64,000 bases of DNA from Flavobacteriales bacterium (lineage in GTDB: Bacteria; Bacteroidota; Bacteroidia; Flavobacteriales; JASBRU01): assembly GCA_030149285.1 (NCBI GenBank), contig JASBRU010000003.1, positions 188,001 through 252,000 on the forward strand, given 5' to 3'. Position numbers and translations under genes: made by a program. Under the pieces are notes generated by a model. It ran no database searches, was not told where the DNA came from, and saw only the letters and a list, made by a program, of their open reading frames with translations. The stretch's first letter is position 1, and the number at the start of each line of letters is the position of its first letter. Below are positions 55,720-64,000 of the stretch, in pieces.

Positions 55720-56424
55720 ATGATAAAAGATGGATCTATAATCATATTAGCATGGCCTCAAACTAAGGTCAAAAAAGCCGGTGCTTGGTACGATAAGCCA
55801 GCTTCTTGGTTCGGGCTATGCAAGAACAACTACTATGAGGTTGGTCATTCTGCTTGTATATTAGTTAACCATACAACAGGAGAAACTAATTATTTTGATT
55901 TTGGGAGGTACCAAACTCCAAAAGGAATGGGTAGAGTAAGGGATAAGGTAACTGACCCTGAACTTACACTACAAAATTATGCATCTATACGCTCCGGCAT
56001 GATTATAAATACTGATGAGATTTTATTAGAAATAGCTGCCAATAAGTCTAATCATGGCACCGGTAAAATGATAGCATCTGTATACAATGGGCTTAATTAT
56101 AATGAAATGTATACAACTGCTAAGCGCATGCAGGCTAATGACAGTATGCATTATGGCCCTTTTGATGTAAGAGGCACCAATTGTGCAAGGTTTGTTGCCA
56201 ATGTAATGCAAAGCGGCAAACCCGATTTATTGGCTCGCTTATTTATTAATTACCCCTATACTATTTCCCCAACACCTGTAACCAATGTGAAAATAGGCTC
56301 TAATCAACCCTATTACTATACAGTTGAAGATGGAATAATAAAACTGGAGAATGATTTAATATTGAGCTTAAGGCAATTGTTAAACCCAGAAAAACAAGAA
56401 ATTATACAGCCAAACTATCGTTAA
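55720..56424 (+). CDS. DUF6695-like protein, possible permuted papain-like hydrolase
   Basis: 234 residues without signal peptide. I place it in DUF6695 from memory of family members with the same opening pattern. Two conserved-looking blocks stand out: GHSACILVNHTTGETNYFDFGRY with His43, and RGTNCARFV with Cys155. A His block preceding the Cys block, with a beta strand and Tyr/Phe-Asp-Phe-Gly after the His, resembles circularly permuted papain-like folds (PPPDE, LRAT or DUF4105). Catalysis is inference. The next small gene follows four bases after its stop, so the two are co-transcribed. Confidence 0.75.
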   Translation: MIKDGSIIILAWPQTKVKKAGAWYDKPASWFGLCKNNYYEVGHSACILVNHTTGETNYFDFGRYQTPKGMGRVRDKVTDPELTLQNYASIRSGMIINTDEILLEIAANKSNHGTGKMIASVYNGLNYNEMYTTAKRMQANDSMHYGPFDVRGTNCARFVANVMQSGKPDLLARLFINYPYTISPTPVTNVKIGSNQPYYYTVEDGIIKLENDLILSLRQLLNPEKQEIIQPNYR

Positions 56425-56428
56425 TCAT

Positions 56429-56722
56429 ATGAGTTCATTACAAAAAATAGAAAAAGGTAGTCAGTGGTTAGATGGAGAAGGAGCGGGAGCATGGTTTCAT
56501 TTGTCTAAGCCAGAAGAGGAAAATTTAGGTGAAAAAGAATTTAGAATCAAACGCTACTCAGAAGAAGGTGAATTAGAGTGTGACAGGGTTTTTACTGTAA
56601 AAAACCAAGCTTTATTTTATATAGAAAAGCCCTATAAATTTACACACATCTCGCACTGCGAAAAATGCTCAGTAATACAGAATGGGAAGGTTTTTATTTT
56701 TAAATATATACCGAAAGAATAA
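56429..56722 (+). CDS. Small conserved protein, partner gene of the DUF6695-like gene
   Basis: 97 residues, no signal peptide. Contains GSQWLDGEGAGAWFHL, EKEFRIKRYSEEGELECDRVF and, near the end, THISHCEKCSVIQNG with a CxxC pair that could bind metal or form a disulfide. I do not recognise a defined domain. It begins four bases after the DUF6695 stop, so it is probably translated from the same message. Possibly a domain that is fused to DUF6695 in other species, which is a recollection and not checked. Confidence 0.65.
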   Translation: MSSLQKIEKGSQWLDGEGAGAWFHLSKPEEENLGEKEFRIKRYSEEGELECDRVFTVKNQALFYIEKPYKFTHISHCEKCSVIQNGKVFIFKYIPKE

Positions 56723-56770
56723 TAGTATCTTTCGTAACTATTTACAATACCAACTTTTATACTTCTTATT

Positions 56771-57451
56771 ATGAGTTCTAAAAGCAAGCTTTGGCATTTA
56801 GAAAACTTCAATCTTTTTAAGGGTTTAACAAAGGAACAATTTGATGAAATGGCCTATAAAACAAAGATGAGTAGTGCCACAAAAAATCAATATGTATATT
56901 TTCCTGAAGAGCCATCAACTTCAATATTCTTATTAAAAAGCGGGCGTATAAAAATTGGAACTTACTCTGAGGGAGGTAAAGAAATTATTAAAACCATATT
57001 ACAACCAGGCGATATTTTTGGCGAATTGTCATTAACTGATGAAGGTAAAAGAACTGACTTTGCACAAGCTATGGAAGATGATGTACTTATTTGTGCTATG
57101 AGTAAGGACTATATGGAAAAACTTATGAGCGAAAACCCAAAACTAAGTATGCAAATAACGAAGTTAATAGGCTTTAGGCTTAAAAAAATGGAGCGTAGAC
57201 TTAGCGATTTGATATTTAAAAACGGAAGAACTCGTATTATAGATTTTATTAAAGAATTAGCCCAAGAACGTGGGCAAAAAGTAGGAACAGAAGTACTAAT
57301 AAAGCATAACCTTACACATCAAGACATAGCCAATTTAACAGCTACATCAAGACAAACAGTAACTACTATTTTGAATGAATTAATACAAAGCAATCTTATT
57401 TATCAAGAACGAAAAAAATTATTGGTAAGAGATTTAGAAAAACTAGAATGA
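56771..57451 (+). CDS. Crp/Fnr-family transcriptional regulator
   Basis: 226 residues. A cyclic-nucleotide-binding-like domain (about 15-130: FLLKSGRIKIGTYSEGG, ILQPGDIFGELSLTDEGKR) is followed by a winged HTH (NLTHQDIANLTATSRQTVTTILNELIQSNLI, about 175-205). There are no N-terminal Fnr-type Cys, so a 4Fe-4S oxygen sensor is unlikely. The effector is unknown. It overlaps the next gene, coding a glutaredoxin-like protein, by four bases (ATGA). Confidence 0.93.
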   Translation: MSSKSKLWHLENFNLFKGLTKEQFDEMAYKTKMSSATKNQYVYFPEEPSTSIFLLKSGRIKIGTYSEGGKEIIKTILQPGDIFGELSLTDEGKRTDFAQAMEDDVLICAMSKDYMEKLMSENPKLSMQITKLIGFRLKKMERRLSDLIFKNGRTRIIDFIKELAQERGQKVGTEVLIKHNLTHQDIANLTATSRQTVTTILNELIQSNLIYQERKKLLVRDLEKLE

Positions 57452-57678
57452 CAATAAAGCACGACACCCAAATATTTGTAGGTAAAAACTGTATTAGTTG
57501 TAATAGAGTAGTGGCTTACCTAAAAAAAACTAAAACCAACTATATAGTTACAGACATACATGAAACCAATAGCAATTGGGCAAAAAAGCTATTTACAATT
57601 CCGGCATTGGTAGTGAATAAAAAACTGATGGCTTATGGTGAGGAAGATATTATGAAATACTTAAAAAAAAGCAATTGA
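57448..57678 (+). CDS. Glutaredoxin-like thiol protein
   Basis: 76 residues. The thioredoxin-fold start QIFVGKNCISCNRVVAYLKK carries CISC (Cys15, Cys18) as active-site motif, and a later FTIPALVVNKK has the cis-Pro. It could act as a redox partner. It shares ATGA with the upstream Crp-type regulator gene, so the two are made together; whether it senses or controls the regulator is inference. Confidence 0.85.
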   Translation: MTIKHDTQIFVGKNCISCNRVVAYLKKTKTNYIVTDIHETNSNWAKKLFTIPALVVNKKLMAYGEEDIMKYLKKSN

Positions 57679-57744
57679 CAGTTTTTTTGATAAAAGCTCT
57701 AAATTATTTAGCTGCTAGAGTAGTGGTGCTAAGTTATCTCATGC

Positions 57745-59148
57745 TTATAATTTTGATGTAATCTGAGCTTCAAATTCCTTAAAATCTTCTTCCAATTTAT
57801 CTAACACTTCTTTTTTCTCAATGCTATTCATAAAAGAGTACTCAATAGAGTTCTGCACTATGTTTTTTAGTTCCTCATAACTTATACTTGGGAAATACTT
57901 GAGCGCTAGCAAATATTGACTGGTAATATCGGTACGCAAAACACCGGCATCATCTGTAGATAAACATACCGGAACTCCAGCATTTAAATAGTCTTTAAAC
58001 GGATGATTGGTAGCGTTTTTATCCAGAATAACTTCGTTACTCCTTAAGTTTATTTCTATAGCTATTTTCTCTTTCGCCATGTGAGCAAATATAGAGTCCT
58101 TATTGGCTTCTTCGTTGATATCTACACCATGTCCTATACGCATAGAACCCGCAGTATACAAAGCATCATTGATATGGTAAGTTAAATCATTAGTAGAAGC
58201 AGAGCCTTTACCCAATACTAGCTCTCCGGCATGTAAACTAACACTAACTTTAGGGTACTTTTCTCTCAAAAATCGGAACATTTCCATATGCTGTTTATAA
58301 TCCCTTAAGGCTACAGGATTGTCTTCAGGCGCAACAAAGTTTACACCCACCACATTATCTGATAATGCTGCGGTTTTAAAGCATAATACTAAATGGGAGA
58401 ATACGGCTTTGGGGCTTGGTATAACTCGTAAACCAAAAGTTAAAAACTTAAGTTGAATACCATGTTTATTTACATTAGCGTAGATATAATCTAAGGAATC
58501 GGCGTTTTCTTGGGCTAATTCATCTATACCCAAATTTTCAAGCTGATTATACCAACTAGACAACCCCATTGTTTTTAGCTCATTTCCTAATGAGAATGCT
58601 TTTGCAGTAATAGCGTCCATACCAATCATGGTCTCTAAATACTGTACATTTTCAGACTTCGCGCGCTCACAAAGCTTAGACAGTATACTTATTTGATGTC
58701 CATTATATGCCGGAGAAAACTTATCAAAGGTTACAAAAAACCAATCATGTCCATTACGGTTGTATTTAACATAATTACGTACAGACCAATAATCAATCAT
58801 AGAATCTCGCTCAAATGGCTTCATTTTAAGCAATAGATTAATTTCTATGAGCTCTTTATACAAAGCATGCTCATATAACTGATAAGTAGTAGTATCTATA
58901 TATAAACTATCTAGTAATGCATTTTTTATATAAGTTTCAGCCATTACAGATCCTCTGGAATGATGATGAATATCGCCGCCTTTGGGCATCTGTTCAAAAA
59001 AATTATAAATACGCGCGCTATCAGATTTTATAGTCTCAAAATATTCTGCGGTAATTTGTTCATCTGTAATTTCTATTTCCTTGGTATTTGTACAAGAAGA
59101 AATTAAAACAAGAAATACAGCCGATATAAGTAGCTTATTTATTTTCAT
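57745..59148 (-). CDS. Adenosine deaminase lipoprotein
   Basis: 467 residues. Lipobox ISSC with Cys19. Metal-binding HHH (61-63) in GGDIHHHSRGSV, VSLHAGELV, RIGHGVDI and CLSTDDAGVL correspond to the amidohydrolase ligands and catalytic residues of adenosine deaminases, including the exported ADGF-like forms. It converts adenosine to inosine at the envelope, perhaps for nucleoside salvage. The specific substrate could also be another adenine nucleoside. It is a single gene. Confidence 0.88.
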   Translation of the reverse strand: MKINKLLISAVFLVLISSCTNTKEIEITDEQITAEYFETIKSDSARIYNFFEQMPKGGDIHHHSRGSVMAETYIKNALLDSLYIDTTTYQLYEHALYKELIEINLLLKMKPFERDSMIDYWSVRNYVKYNRNGHDWFFVTFDKFSPAYNGHQISILSKLCERAKSENVQYLETMIGMDAITAKAFSLGNELKTMGLSSWYNQLENLGIDELAQENADSLDYIYANVNKHGIQLKFLTFGLRVIPSPKAVFSHLVLCFKTAALSDNVVGVNFVAPEDNPVALRDYKQHMEMFRFLREKYPKVSVSLHAGELVLGKGSASTNDLTYHINDALYTAGSMRIGHGVDINEEANKDSIFAHMAKEKIAIEINLRSNEVILDKNATNHPFKDYLNAGVPVCLSTDDAGVLRTDITSQYLLALKYFPSISYEELKNIVQNSIEYSFMNSIEKKEVLDKLEEDFKEFEAQITSKL

Positions 59149-59279
59149 AATGGAATATGGGCTTTATAATCGCTAAATAATTAAAAATAGCTCAATAAGT
59201 CTCATATATGAGCTTATTTTTTAAATCGAATTATTATCATATAATTAATATTATGTTAAATAGAGTATTTAATAAATAA

Positions 59280-59297
59280 GGCAGGTATTACCCTGCC
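59280..59297 (-). terminator. Weak terminator after the TPR gene
   Basis: GGCAGG (59280-59285), six-base loop, CCTGCC (59292-59297). The tail on the minus strand is T-rich but broken by A, so the terminator is weaker than the others. It follows the stop of the gene at 59305-60618. Confidence 0.6.
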
Positions 59298-59304
59298 TTT
59301 GTAT

Positions 59305-60618
59305 TTATTGTGCGTTTAGTTCAGCTAAACGTTTAATCATCTCTTTGTTCTTTTCCATATTCTTTAACTGATAGTACACAGTTTTTAAAGCTTCAACTGT
59401 AGAAATATCATCTGGGTCTACTTCGTATGCTTTCTCTAAATATGGTAAAGCCGCTCTTAAATGGTCTTTTTGTTTTTTATCAAGCTCATTGTATTTCTTT
59501 TGCTGACTTAAGCTTAGCTTATCCATTTCACGAATAATATCATTAGATTTCTCTACCTCAATATATCCTAGCATATAGTTAGCATCCTTATTATTAGCAT
59601 CAACCTCAATAGCTTTCTTTAAAATATCTACAGCTTCTGCTTTTTTATCTAAATGGTTGTAGTACAAGTTACCTTGTATAGAATAATAAATAGAGTTATT
59701 TGGGTCTTGCTGTATTGCTAAAGCAAGATTATCAGATGCTTCTTTGTATTTCTTAGCGTTTAGGTAATAATTAAACTCCTCTACAATTAAAGAGTTGCTA
59801 TTTGGATACTTAGCTCTACCTTTTTTAATTACCTCGTTTGCTTTCTCAGTATTTCCTTGCGTTTTGTAAACATTAGATAATAAAATATACAAGTTATCAG
59901 CACCTGTTACTTTAGAGCTAGGCTCATTATGAGTACCGGTTGCAATTGCATTATCAAATACCTTTTTATTATCAAACTCTTCTCTTTCTCCGGTAGATAC
60001 ATTTACTGCAGTATGTACAATTCCTTGATAATCAAGGTCAATAAGCATATTGTAATAGTTTATTGCATCCTCATACAATTCTGCATTATTTGCCATTAGA
60101 GCCGCATTAAATAAAGAGGCCGTATCTGTATAAGATATACCCTCCATTAGCTTTAACTGATAAGACTTAAAAAAATCTTTTGATGCAGCAGCAAAATCTT
60201 GTGCGCCTATGTGTTCATATGCTCTTGATCCATAACCACTTGCGCAATATCTTAAGATATTTAATCCTTCTTCACTATTACGTTGTTTTCCAGATTGTTT
60301 TTCGTGTGCAATTAAATCTTGCAACGCTTTTGTTGCAATATCTAGTGCTTCATTGTTAGGATCTAATGCAGATATAGTTGAGTCTTCACTTACATGAATT
60401 CTATAATATATCTGACCTAAGTAAAAATAATACTTACTTAAGTTTTTCTCAGACATATCACTCACTCCTAGCTCTGTTGCTTCATCAATATATGCCTTAG
60501 CAGTTACATAGTTTGGCTTTCTAAAATCAATAATTGCTGATTTTAGTTTTGATACTGCCTGACCATAAGTACTAGCGGTAAATACAATAAATGCAAATAA
60601 TACAATAAGCTTCTTCAT
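59305..60618 (-). CDS. Exported TPR-repeat protein
   Basis: 437 residues from the ATG at 60618, chosen because a signal peptide (MKKLIVLFAFIVFTASTYGQ) starts there; an upstream Met would add 13 residues. Several TPR units occur, for example SDNLALAIQQDPNNSIYYSIQGNLYYN, AVDILKKAIEVDANNKDANYMLGYIEV and LPYLEKAYEVDPDDISTVEAL. Periplasmic, role unknown. Its promoter is nearly ideal (TTTG, 19 bases, TAATTTTG). It lies just downstream of gyrA on the same strand but has its own promoter. Confidence 0.83.
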   Translation of the reverse strand: MKKLIVLFAFIVFTASTYGQAVSKLKSAIIDFRKPNYVTAKAYIDEATELGVSDMSEKNLSKYYFYLGQIYYRIHVSEDSTISALDPNNEALDIATKALQDLIAHEKQSGKQRNSEEGLNILRYCASGYGSRAYEHIGAQDFAAASKDFFKSYQLKLMEGISYTDTASLFNAALMANNAELYEDAINYYNMLIDLDYQGIVHTAVNVSTGEREEFDNKKVFDNAIATGTHNEPSSKVTGADNLYILLSNVYKTQGNTEKANEVIKKGRAKYPNSNSLIVEEFNYYLNAKKYKEASDNLALAIQQDPNNSIYYSIQGNLYYNHLDKKAEAVDILKKAIEVDANNKDANYMLGYIEVEKSNDIIREMDKLSLSQQKKYNELDKKQKDHLRAALPYLEKAYEVDPDDISTVEALKTVYYQLKNMEKNKEMIKRLAELNAQ

Positions 60619-60654
60619 AATATAATTTGTTTTGTGCAAAGAAATTGTTCTTGG

Positions 60655-60685
60655 CAAAATTAACAGTTAACTAAACATTAACAAA
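60655..60685 (-). promoter_or_regulatory. Consensus Bacteroidota promoter of the TPR gene
   Basis: On the minus strand TTTG (60682-60685), 19 bases, then TAATTTTG (60655-60662), an exact match to the TTTG-N19-TAnnTTTG pattern, 36 bases before the ATG at 60618. Confidence 0.8.
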
Positions 60686-60696
60686 TTCTTTGCCAT

Positions 60697-63228
60697 TTAT
60701 TCTGTAGCAGTGTTTTCTCCTTCATTATCAACACCTTCTACACCCTCTGCTCCTTCTATCTCTTCCTCTTCTATTTCTTCATTCCTGTCAACCTCCACTT
60801 TAGCTACAGATGCTATACTATCATTGGCTTTCAGGTTAATTAACCTTACACCTTGTGTAGCACGCCCCATTACTCTTAAACCATCCATACCTAAACGAAT
60901 AAGTACACCTGATTTATTAATAATAATTAGGTCGTGATCATCTGTAACATCTTTTATAGCTACTAAAGCACCTGTCTTTTCAGTAAGATTTAAGGTTTTT
61001 ACACCTTTACCACCACGGTTGGTTACACGGTAATCTTCCAGTTCAGAGCGCTTGCCGTAACCATTTTCAGAAACCACCATTATAGTAGACTCCTCAGGGT
61101 TATCAACGCAAACCATTCCTATTACTTCGTCTTTATCGTTTGCCAATGTAATACCTCTTACACCCGAAGCATTTCTGCCCATTGGACGTGTTGCACTTTC
61201 GTGGAAACGAATTGCCTTACCTGATTTTACTGCCAATAGTATTTCACTATCGCCCGTAGTTAACTTTGCTTCTAATAACTGGTCTCCATCACGTACAGTA
61301 ATTGCATTAATACCATTTTGACGTGGACGAGAGTATGCTTCTAAGGTTGTTTTCTTTATAACTCCCTTTTTAGTACACATAATAATATAGTGATTATTAA
61401 TGTACTCTTCATCCTTCAAGTCTTTAGTATTGATATATGCCATTACCTTATCGTCTTGCGGAATATTGATAAGGTTTTGTATTGCTCTACCTTTACTAGC
61501 TCTTGCTCCTTCCGGTATTTCATATACTCTTAACCAGAAACATTTTCCTGCCTCTGTAAAGAACAACATATAATCATGGTTAGAAGCCACAAAAATATGT
61601 TCTAAGAAATCCTCATCTCTTGTAGTAACCCCTTTATGCCCTACTCCTCCTCTATTTTGCTTACGATACTCAGTAAGTGGCGTACGCTTTATATAACCTG
61701 CATGAGAAATAGTAATTACTACTTCCTCATTAGGTATCATATCTTCTATACTTAAATCACCTCCGGAATATTCTATATTACTTCTTCGGTCATCGCCATA
61801 CTTTTCTTTTATCTCTTCAAGCTCTTCTTTAATGATGTTCATTCTTAAGCTCTCATTCTCTAAGATTTCTTTTAAGTGTGCAATGGTTTTCATCAACTCA
61901 TCATACTCTTCCTTAATCTTATCACGCTCAAGACCAGTAAGCTTTTGTAATCTTAAATCTAAGATTGCTCTGGCTTGTATTTCAGAAAGGTTAAAACCTT
62001 CTATCAAACCATTACGTGCATCTTCCGGTGTACGAGAAGATCTAATTAGGTTAATAATAGCATCTAAGTTATCAAGTGCTATTAATAAACCTTCTAATAT
62101 ATGTGCACGCTTTTCAGCTTGTGATAGCTCATACTTTGTTCTTCTTACAACTACATCATGTCTGTGCTCAACAAAATAATGGATAAGGTCTTTCAGATTT
62201 AACATCTGAGGACGACCATTTACCAATGCAATGTTGTTTACACTAAAAGAAGATTGTAATTGAGTATACTTAAATAGCATATTCAATACAATATTAGGTA
62301 CCGCATCGCGCTTCAACACATATACAATACGCATACCGTTACGGTCAGACTCATCTCTGATGTCTGATATACCTTCGATCTTCTTATCATTTACCAGTTC
62401 AGCCGTTTTCTTAATCATTTCGGCTTTATTCACTTGGTAAGGTATCTCGGTAACAATAATGCACTCTCTACCGTTTACCTCTTCAATAGTAGCTTTACTA
62501 CGTATTACAATACGTCCTCTACCTGTTTCAAAGGCATTAATTACACCTTCGTAACCATATATAGTACCACCTGTAGGAAAATCAGGAGCAGAAATATGCT
62601 GACTTCTTAACTCTTCTATGGTAATATCTCTATTATCAATGTAAGCATTGGTTGCATTAATAACCTCAGTAAGGTTATGTGGGGGCATATTGGTTGCCAT
62701 ACCTACCGCAATACCAGATGCACCGTTTACCAATAATTGAGGCACTCTGGTTGGTAGCACTGTAGGCTCCGTTAATGAGTCATCAAAGTTTAATTGGTAA
62801 TCAACAGTTTCTTTATCAATATCGGCTAGCATTTCCTCTGCAATCTTCTCTAATCTTGCTTCAGTATAACGCATAGCTGCAGGGCTATCACCATCTACAG
62901 AACCAAAGTTACCTTGCCCATCTACTAATGTGTAACGTAAAGACCAAGGTTGGGCCATACGTACCATTGTATCATATACAGATGTATCACCATGTGGATG
63001 AAACTTACCCAACACCTCTCCTACTATCCTAGCAGACTTCTTGTGAGCCCTGTTTGATAGTACTCCTAACTCATGCATACCATACAATACCCTACGGTGT
63101 ACCGGCTTCATACCATCTCTTACATCGGGTAATGCACGAGATACAATCACAGACATCGAATAATCGATGTATGATGATTTCATTTCTTCCTCTATGTTAA
63201 TCGGGATTATTCTTTCTCCGTCAGCCAT
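60697..63228 (-). CDS. gyrA: DNA gyrase subunit A
   Basis: 843 residues. The N-terminus has [33 protein letters not shown], and the catalytic Tyr lies in the [15 protein letters not shown] region; the [13 protein letters not shown] region around 80-95 has the quinolone-determining segment with [12 protein letters not shown]-terminal GyrA beta-propeller repeats (about 510-820) and an acidic tail (ending [16 protein letters not shown]...) follow. It supercoils DNA with GyrB. It is a single gene with no obvious damage. Confidence 0.97.
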   Translation of the reverse strand: MADGERIIPINIEEEMKSSYIDYSMSVIVSRALPDVRDGMKPVHRRVLYGMHELGVLSNRAHKKSARIVGEVLGKFHPHGDTSVYDTMVRMAQPWSLRYTLVDGQGNFGSVDGDSPAAMRYTEARLEKIAEEMLADIDKETVDYQLNFDDSLTEPTVLPTRVPQLLVNGASGIAVGMATNMPPHNLTEVINATNAYIDNRDITIEELRSQHISAPDFPTGGTIYGYEGVINAFETGRGRIVIRSKATIEEVNGRECIIVTEIPYQVNKAEMIKKTAELVNDKKIEGISDIRDESDRNGMRIVYVLKRDAVPNIVLNMLFKYTQLQSSFSVNNIALVNGRPQMLNLKDLIHYFVEHRHDVVVRRTKYELSQAEKRAHILEGLLIALDNLDAIINLIRSSRTPEDARNGLIEGFNLSEIQARAILDLRLQKLTGLERDKIKEEYDELMKTIAHLKEILENESLRMNIIKEELEEIKEKYGDDRRSNIEYSGGDLSIEDMIPNEEVVITISHAGYIKRTPLTEYRKQNRGGVGHKGVTTRDEDFLEHIFVASNHDYMLFFTEAGKCFWLRVYEIPEGARASKGRAIQNLINIPQDDKVMAYINTKDLKDEEYINNHYIIMCTKKGVIKKTTLEAYSRPRQNGINAITVRDGDQLLEAKLTTGDSEILLAVKSGKAIRFHESATRPMGRNASGVRGITLANDKDEVIGMVCVDNPEESTIMVVSENGYGKRSELEDYRVTNRGGKGVKTLNLTEKTGALVAIKDVTDDHDLIIINKSGVLIRLGMDGLRVMGRATQGVRLINLKANDSIASVAKVEVDRNEEIEEEEIEGAEGVEGVDNEGENTATE

Positions 63229-63397
63229 AATGTCAGTCTATTATCTAAATTTAACCTAGAATTAATAAAGGACGAATATACATAATTAAGCCCCTTAAAA
63301 CACGTTATAAGTCTAGCAAAAATGCTGATTTATAAACAAAATTCTGTTAATAAATACACCTATTTAAACAGGTGTTTTGAAAATACCATTGGCTACA

Positions 63398-63428
63398 TTT
63401 GGTTATAAACCTTTTTGGCATAACTTTG
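63398..63428 (+). promoter_or_regulatory. Consensus Bacteroidota promoter of clpC
   Basis: TTTG at 63398-63401, 19 bases, then TAACTTTG at 63421-63428, an exact match to TTTG-N19-TAnnTTTG, 32 bases before the ATG at 63461. Confidence 0.82.
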
Positions 63429-63460
63429 GTTTAAAGGATAGTAAATAACAATCTTATATA

Positions 63461-64000
63461 ATGGACGAAAATTTTTCACCACGAGTAAAAGACGTAATCA
63501 GCTTCAGTAAGGAAGAGGCCCTTCGTTTAGGGCATGATTATATTGGTACTGAGCACTTAATGCTTGGGCTGATACGTGAAGGTGAAGGTAGCGCTATTAA
63601 GATTCTGGAAAATTTAGATGTAGACTTAAAGACCTTTCGAAATAAGATAGAATCAATTAGTGTTAGTGATATTCACCAACAAGCCGGTAGAAAAAAGAAT
63701 TTACCGCTTACTCGACAAGCCGAAAAGGCTTTAAAAACAACTTTTTTAGAAGCGAAGCTTTTTCAAAGCAGCATTATACGCACCTCTCACCTATTGTTGT
63801 GTATTTTAAGAAACGAGGATGACCCTGTTTCTAAAGTACTAAGACAAATGAAGGTAGACTATGATGTTGTAAAAAATGAGTACCAAACATATTATTCTGA
63901 TGATTTAGGAGACGATGCAGGCCCTAGTGCTGAATTGCCTTATGATGATGACGATGATTCTTTTGAAGAGCGCAAAGACAACCCATACGGAGGTTCATCA
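63461..64000 (+). CDS. clpC: ATP-dependent Clp protease ATP-binding subunit ClpC, 3'-truncated
   Basis: Starts at ATG 63461 and runs off the window end; 180 residues are visible. The N-terminal Clp repeat domain is clear: MDENFSPRVKDVISFSKEEALRLGHDYIGTEHLMLGLIREGEGSA and a second repeat (LTRQAEKALKTTFLEAKLFQSSIIRTSHLLLCILRN). A long Asp-rich linker follows, and the AAA domains must lie outside. ClpC/ClpB-type unfoldases feed ClpP. A near-perfect promoter precedes it. Confidence 0.93.
   Translation, partial: MDENFSPRVKDVISFSKEEALRLGHDYIGTEHLMLGLIREGEGSAIKILENLDVDLKTFRNKIESISVSDIHQQAGRKKNLPLTRQAEKALKTTFLEAKLFQSSIIRTSHLLLCILRNEDDPVSKVLRQMKVDYDVVKNEYQTYYSDDLGDDAGPSAELPYDDDDDSFEERKDNPYGGSS

Noticed and set aside
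1-64000. CRISPR arrays, tRNA or rRNA genes, insertion sequences, prophage genes
   Set aside because: No regularly spaced direct repeats, transposase, integrase, phage structural genes or cloverleaf/rRNA-like sequences were recognised; intergenic regions are short and AT-rich. Small tRNAs could still be missed by eye.

Overview
The window is a chromosomal segment of an AT-rich member of the Bacteroidota, most likely of the Flavobacteriia/Cryomorphaceae type. Sequence evidence for this: a GldI-type gliding-motility peptidyl-prolyl isomerase, a secreted protein with a C-terminal type IX secretion (Por) sorting domain, BatA-type and DUF4252/DUF4294/DUF349/DUF6580/DUF6695 families that are mostly known from this phylum, lipoproteins with acidic surface-export-like signals after the lipid-bearing Cys, and promoters that fit the Bacteroidota -33/-7 pattern (TTTG, 19 bases, TAnnTTTG), best seen before clpC and before the TPR gene at 59305-60618. 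Both window edges cut genes: an SSS-family sodium symporter on the left (its real start lies outside) and clpC on the right (only its N-terminal domain is present).

Layout. 1-9.4 kb: symporter, sulfotransferase, MarC, ribH with a TPR membrane protein, recF with a DciA-like partner, an OprO/P-like porin, an FG-GAP/ASPIC T9SS cargo protein and ndk. 9.4-14.4 kb: nrnA and gldI, then three tandem cyclophilin-FKBP fusion genes, a concentrated peptidyl-prolyl isomerase locus. 14.4-21.7 kb: uvrB with a DUF349 protein, aroE with a DUF368 membrane protein, and a TPR protein. 21.8-29.5 kb: glmM, two adjacent class-V PLP enzymes, a conserved protein of unknown function, an MBL hydrolase and a dihydroorotase homologue that has lost its metal-binding HxH. 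29.5-36.5 kb: a BatA-like protein, a TIGR02757 protein, a LolD-like ATPase, sucC, accC and a DUF4294 protein. 36.5-41.3 kb: DUF456, 3-hydroxyacyl-CoA dehydrogenase, and a Gfo/Idh, lipoprotein and polyprenyl-phosphate sugar transferase operon. 41.3-46.6 kb: pcm, smpB, pyrD with an HMG-CoA lyase, a DUF6580 membrane protein, a CDGSH iron-sulfur protein and two related small lipoproteins. 46.8-49.0 kb: an ECF sigma factor, putative anti-sigma factor and two DUF4252 proteins in one overlapping operon. 49.0-55 kb: M1 peptidase with an XRE regulator and its probable operators, M14 carboxypeptidase, PAP2 phosphatase, a PA0069-type radical SAM protein and an OB-fold protein. 55-64 kb: YceI, DUF6695 and a small neighbour, a Crp regulator with a glutaredoxin-like protein, an adenosine deaminase lipoprotein, a TPR protein, gyrA and clpC.

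Most of the window is housekeeping or envelope biology. I see no insertion sequence, prophage, CRISPR array, tRNA or rRNA gene, and no classical defence island. No gene-free stretch exceeds 300 bases; the longest are 51079-51361 (holds repeated 12-mers) and 46567-46833 (nothing recognisable). Genes are very tightly packed: of about thirteen convergent pairs, ten overlap or touch at their stop codons.

The parts most worth a second look are the cluster of TTACATTTGTAA-type sites around the XRE gene, the triplicated cyclophilin-FKBP fusions beside gldI, the metal-site-deficient dihydroorotase, the DUF6695 protein with a permuted-papain-like His/Cys arrangement, and the sigma/DUF4252 operon. None of these is proven to be a new system from sequence alone.
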